Part shown: in pieces, positions 62,158 through 64,000 of the stretch | How the letters are laid out: the number at the start of each line of letters is the position of its first letter | How positions within the stretch are numbered: position 1 is the stretch's first letter | The notes under the pieces: generated by a model | Seen by the model: only the letters and a program-made list of their open reading frames with translations | Database searches by the model: none | Told to the model about the DNA's origin: nothing | Assembly: GCF_014200505.1 (NCBI RefSeq) | Contig: NZ_JACHBX010000001.1 | Location: 1,364,001 to 1,428,000, forward strand | Direction of reading: 5' to 3' | DNA length: 64,000 nucleotides | DNA from: Massilia aurea | GTDB lineage: Bacteria > Pseudomonadota > Gammaproteobacteria > Burkholderiales > Burkholderiaceae_D | Program-made: the position numbers and the translations under genes

Positions 62158-62253
62158 GGAAGGAAATCGTCCCTGGTGGGGCGGCTGGGCTTCAAACCCA
62201 GTTGGTGGCGCCATGCGTCGCCGGGTGGGTTCGACTCCCGCATCCTTCCGCCA
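62158..62253 (+). tRNA. selC: tRNA-Sec (anticodon TCA)
   Basis: A 96-base gene with the encoded CCA end. It has an extended acceptor (GGAAGGAA with ATCCTTCC, seven pairs plus an A-A opposition at position 8), a six-pair D stem (CGTCCC with GGGGCG) around TGGT, an anticodon arm CTGGG-CTTCAAA-CCCAG with TCA, a long variable arm (GGTGGCG with CGTCGCC) and T loop TTCGACT with a five-pair stem. It closely matches E. coli selC in layout. It follows selB by 43 bases and completes the selenocysteine set. Confidence 0.95.
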
Positions 62254-62288
62254 TTCTTTCTGTTGTTGTTCCTGTTTTACACACTCCT

Positions 62289-62735
62289 ATGATCATCCTC
62301 GGCTTCGACTATCCAGACGACTGCTATTTCGACCTCGACAATGATATGTGGTGCCGTCCATTGGATGACGGTCGCGTGCAGGTAGGCGTGAGCGCATTCG
62401 GTGTGCAGATCAGCGGCAACCATTTCTACATGTGCCGCCCCAAGCCGGTGGGGAACGAGGTCGAGCAAGGCAAGACGGTGGGTGTCGTGGAGCTGAGCAA
62501 GACGGTCGTGACGATCAAGACGCCGGTGTCCGGGACGATCGTTGAGATCAACACGGCGCTCGAAGAAACGCCAGAACTGATCCATCAGGATCCGTACGGC
62601 GCCGGCTGGATTTCCGTGATTCAGGCCAGCGACTGGGAACGCGACCGCGCGCAGCTGGCGCATGGCGCCGACCTCGTTGAACAGGCCGAACGGCGCATGC
62701 GGCTCGAGCCGGTCGATGACTGGATCAAGCCGTGA
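62289..62735 (+). CDS. GcvH-like lipoyl/biotinyl-domain protein
   Basis: A 148-residue protein of the glycine cleavage H-protein fold. The lipoylation-type lysine is K71 in VGVVELSKTVVTIKTPVSGTIVEIN, between two beta strands. The N-terminal LDNDMWCRPLDDGRVQVGV and ALEETPELIHQDPYGAGWI are H-protein texts. No gcvT or gcvP gene is next to it, so it is probably not the glycine cleavage protein itself. It overlaps the DsrE-like gene by four bases (GTGA). GcvH-like proteins next to DsrE-like proteins are known in sulfur oxidation (lipoate-binding proteins). No strong ribosome site is seen. Confidence 0.8.
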   Translation: MIILGFDYPDDCYFDLDNDMWCRPLDDGRVQVGVSAFGVQISGNHFYMCRPKPVGNEVEQGKTVGVVELSKTVVTIKTPVSGTIVEINTALEETPELIHQDPYGAGWISVIQASDWERDRAQLAHGADLVEQAERRMRLEPVDDWIKP

Positions 62736-63118
62736 TTCCAGCGCAGGGAGGTCTGGCGATCATGGTCTGGTCATGCGACCTGACCCGGCCCGAGACCCTG
62801 ACGACGCCGTTCATGACGGCGCAAGCCGCGGCGGCGCTCGACATGCCCGTCAAGATGTTGTTTACCAACCAGTCCCTCGCATGGCTGCTGCGCGAGAATA
62901 GCGCGCGCCTGACCGGCTTCGGCGCTGACCGCTGGACGGTCGCCCGGCATCTGGATGCGACGGTTGACCTGGGTGTCGAGATCCGCGCCTGCAGTCAGGC
63001 GTTAAATGCACTCGGCGCAGACCTCACTGCGTTGGCGCCGCAATGCGCGGGTGTCGAGGGCATGGTGACGTTCGTCGAGCAGGGCAGCGCGCCCGGCTGG
63101 CGTATGCTGGTGTTCTAA
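62732..63118 (+). CDS. DsrE-like protein
   Basis: A 128-residue protein starting at a GTG that overlaps the preceding stop as GTGA; an in-frame ATG at 62762 is an alternative start. The fold text AAALDMPVKMLFTNQSLAWLL, DATVDLGVEIRACSQALNALG with a cysteine in the DsrE/TusD position, and EGMVTFVEQG are consistent with the DsrE family, which carries sulfur on cysteine. Its stop overlaps the map stop on the other strand. Function is inferred from the family and from the GcvH-like partner. Confidence 0.7.
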   Translation: MIPAQGGLAIMVWSCDLTRPETLTTPFMTAQAAAALDMPVKMLFTNQSLAWLLRENSARLTGFGADRWTVARHLDATVDLGVEIRACSQALNALGADLTALAPQCAGVEGMVTFVEQGSAPGWRMLVF

Positions 63119-63888
63119 GCAGTCAGCATTCCGGTTTCTTCAGGCCGCAGCGTCAACACCGCCACGCCGGTCTTTGTCACCGCCACTGTGTGCTCGAACT
63201 GCGCCGACAGCGAGCCATCGCGCGTCACCACGGTCCAGCCGTCGTCTTCGGTACGCACACTACGGCCGCCGCGATTGAGCATCGGCTCAATCGTAAACAC
63301 CATGCCTTCGACCAGTTTCAGGCCCGTACCCTTGGCGCCGAAGTGCAGCACCTGCGGTTCTTCGTGCATTTCACGTCCGATGCCGTGGCCGCAGTACTCT
63401 CGCACCACCGAGCAGCCATTGCGCTTTGCATGGCGCTCGATCGCTGCGCCGATATCACCCAGGCGTGCGCCAGGCCGCACGGCGCGGATGCCTTTCCAAA
63501 GCGCCTCGTAGGTCGTTTGCACCAGGCGCTTGGCCTTCATGTCGACGTCGCCAACCATGTACGTTTTGCTGGAGTCGGCGATAAAACCGTTCTTTTCCAG
63601 CGTGATGTCGAAGTTGACGATGTCGCCGTCCCTGAGCACATCGCGCGTGTTCGGCACGCCGTGGCAGACCACGTGGTTGATCGAGGAATTCAGCACGAAG
63701 CCGTAGTCGTACTGGCCCTTGCTGGCCGGCCGCGCCTGCAACTCGTCGACAATGAAGCGCTCGACCAGCGTATCGACGTCGAGCGTCGTCATGCCTGCCA
63801 GGGACAAGCCATCCAGCATGCCGAACACCGACGCCAGCAGGCGCCCCGACTCGGCCATCAGCGCCAGTTCATGCGGTTGCTTGGTCAT
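63115..63888 (-). CDS. map: Methionine aminopeptidase, type I
   Basis: A 257-residue enzyme that removes the start methionine from new proteins. Metal ligands are visible: aspartates in GDIVNFDITLEKNGFIADSSKTY, the histidine in GHGIGREMHEEP, the glutamate in VFTIEPMLN and the glutamate in QFEHTVAVT. Type I is indicated by the length and by the lack of the 60-residue insert. The start overlaps the stop of the ParD-like gene (ATGA), and its stop shares bases with the DsrE-like stop. Confidence 0.93.
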   Translation of the reverse strand: MTKQPHELALMAESGRLLASVFGMLDGLSLAGMTTLDVDTLVERFIVDELQARPASKGQYDYGFVLNSSINHVVCHGVPNTRDVLRDGDIVNFDITLEKNGFIADSSKTYMVGDVDMKAKRLVQTTYEALWKGIRAVRPGARLGDIGAAIERHAKRNGCSVVREYCGHGIGREMHEEPQVLHFGAKGTGLKLVEGMVFTIEPMLNRGGRSVRTEDDGWTVVTRDGSLSAQFEHTVAVTKTGVAVLTLRPEETGMLTA

Positions 63889-64000
63889 GCGACACGCAAT
63901 CCGGTGACGAGCGGTGGCACCGCGACGCCGGCGGCAGCCAGCTCACGCGCCATGATCTCGTTAAAGCTGAGCGATGGATTGGTCTCGGCCAGCATGCCGA
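63885..64000 (-). CDS. ParD-like protein (partial; the 5' part lies beyond the window)
   Basis: The last 38 codons of a gene whose stop overlaps the map start. Visible residues are MLAETNPSLSFNEIMARELA then AAGVAVPPLVTGLRVA. The text resembles ParD-like antitoxin-family proteins that are often encoded directly before map in betaproteobacteria. With no toxin gene visible, a role as antitoxin is uncertain. Confidence 0.6.
   Translation of the reverse strand, partial: GMLAETNPSLSFNEIMARELAAAGVAVPPLVTGLRVA

Noticed and set aside
62202..62288. An upstream in-frame start of the GcvH-like gene.
   Set aside because: It lies inside the tRNA-Sec gene, and the H-protein homology begins after 62289.
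62732..63118. The DsrE-like gene as a peroxiredoxin-like protein with a CXXC centre.
   Set aside because: Only single cysteines are seen and the fold text fits DsrE better.

Overview
The window is high-GC DNA from a betaproteobacterium, most likely Oxalobacteraceae of the Massilia/Telluria/Duganella type. I judge this from the holB-pilZ-tatD order, a periplasmic plant-polysaccharide programme with a Xanthomonas/Caulobacter-style TonB receptor, and the general protein flavour; no rRNA is present to confirm it.

Layout. (1) 1-10.7 kb is ordinary chromosome: 3' part of holB, pilZ, a GNAT acetyltransferase, tatD, an ankyrin protein, a PRMT-like methyltransferase, two copies of a small palindromic repeat, two small proteins, an LpxO-like hydroxylase, wrbA, a GST, an SDR and rlhA. 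(2) 10.8-24.3 kb is a D-xylose locus: a LacI-type regulator, then xylX-xylB-xylC-xylD (Weimberg pathway) with the ABC importer xylFGH, a Tat-exported tyrosinase, and on the other strand the last Weimberg enzyme, alpha-ketoglutaric semialdehyde dehydrogenase. (3) 24.5-34.9 kb is a one-strand run of secreted enzymes for xyloglucan: GH74, GH95, GH35, GH31 and a CE2-type esterase. (4) 35-42.8 kb is accessory: a large PPC/RTX/DUF4214 surface protein, an AT-richer patch with a GST, small orphan genes, repeats and the decayed tail of a second CE2 esterase, then a hybrid histidine kinase. (5) 42.8-51.9 kb, minus strand, reads TonB receptor > sodium/sugar symporter > GH3 > minimal AraC > GH39. (6) 52.4-62.3 kb is a self-contained selenocysteine/formate dehydrogenase island: a lipoprotein, fdnG with an in-frame TGA and SECIS loop, fdnH, fdnI, fdhE, selA, selB and the tRNA-Sec gene. 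(7) The end holds a GcvH-like/DsrE-like pair, map, and a ParD-like gene running off the edge.

How the parts work together. Regions 2, 3 and 5 form one programme: the receptor imports xyloglucan oligosaccharides, GH74 cuts the backbone, GH95/GH35/GH31/GH39/GH3 strip fucose, galactose, alpha-xylose, beta-xylose and glucose, xylose enters by XylFGH (other sugar by the symporter), and the five Weimberg enzymes turn xylose into alpha-ketoglutarate. A LacI-type operator, TGTTAGCGCAAYCA or close variants, lies before the regulator, before xylX on top of a predicted transcription start, between the semialdehyde dehydrogenase and GH74, and before the TonB receptor. This ties outer-membrane uptake, depolymerisation and central catabolism to one regulator over about 41 kb. 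Region 6 makes a respiratory, periplasm-facing selenium formate dehydrogenase and all but one (selD) of the factors needed to insert selenocysteine.
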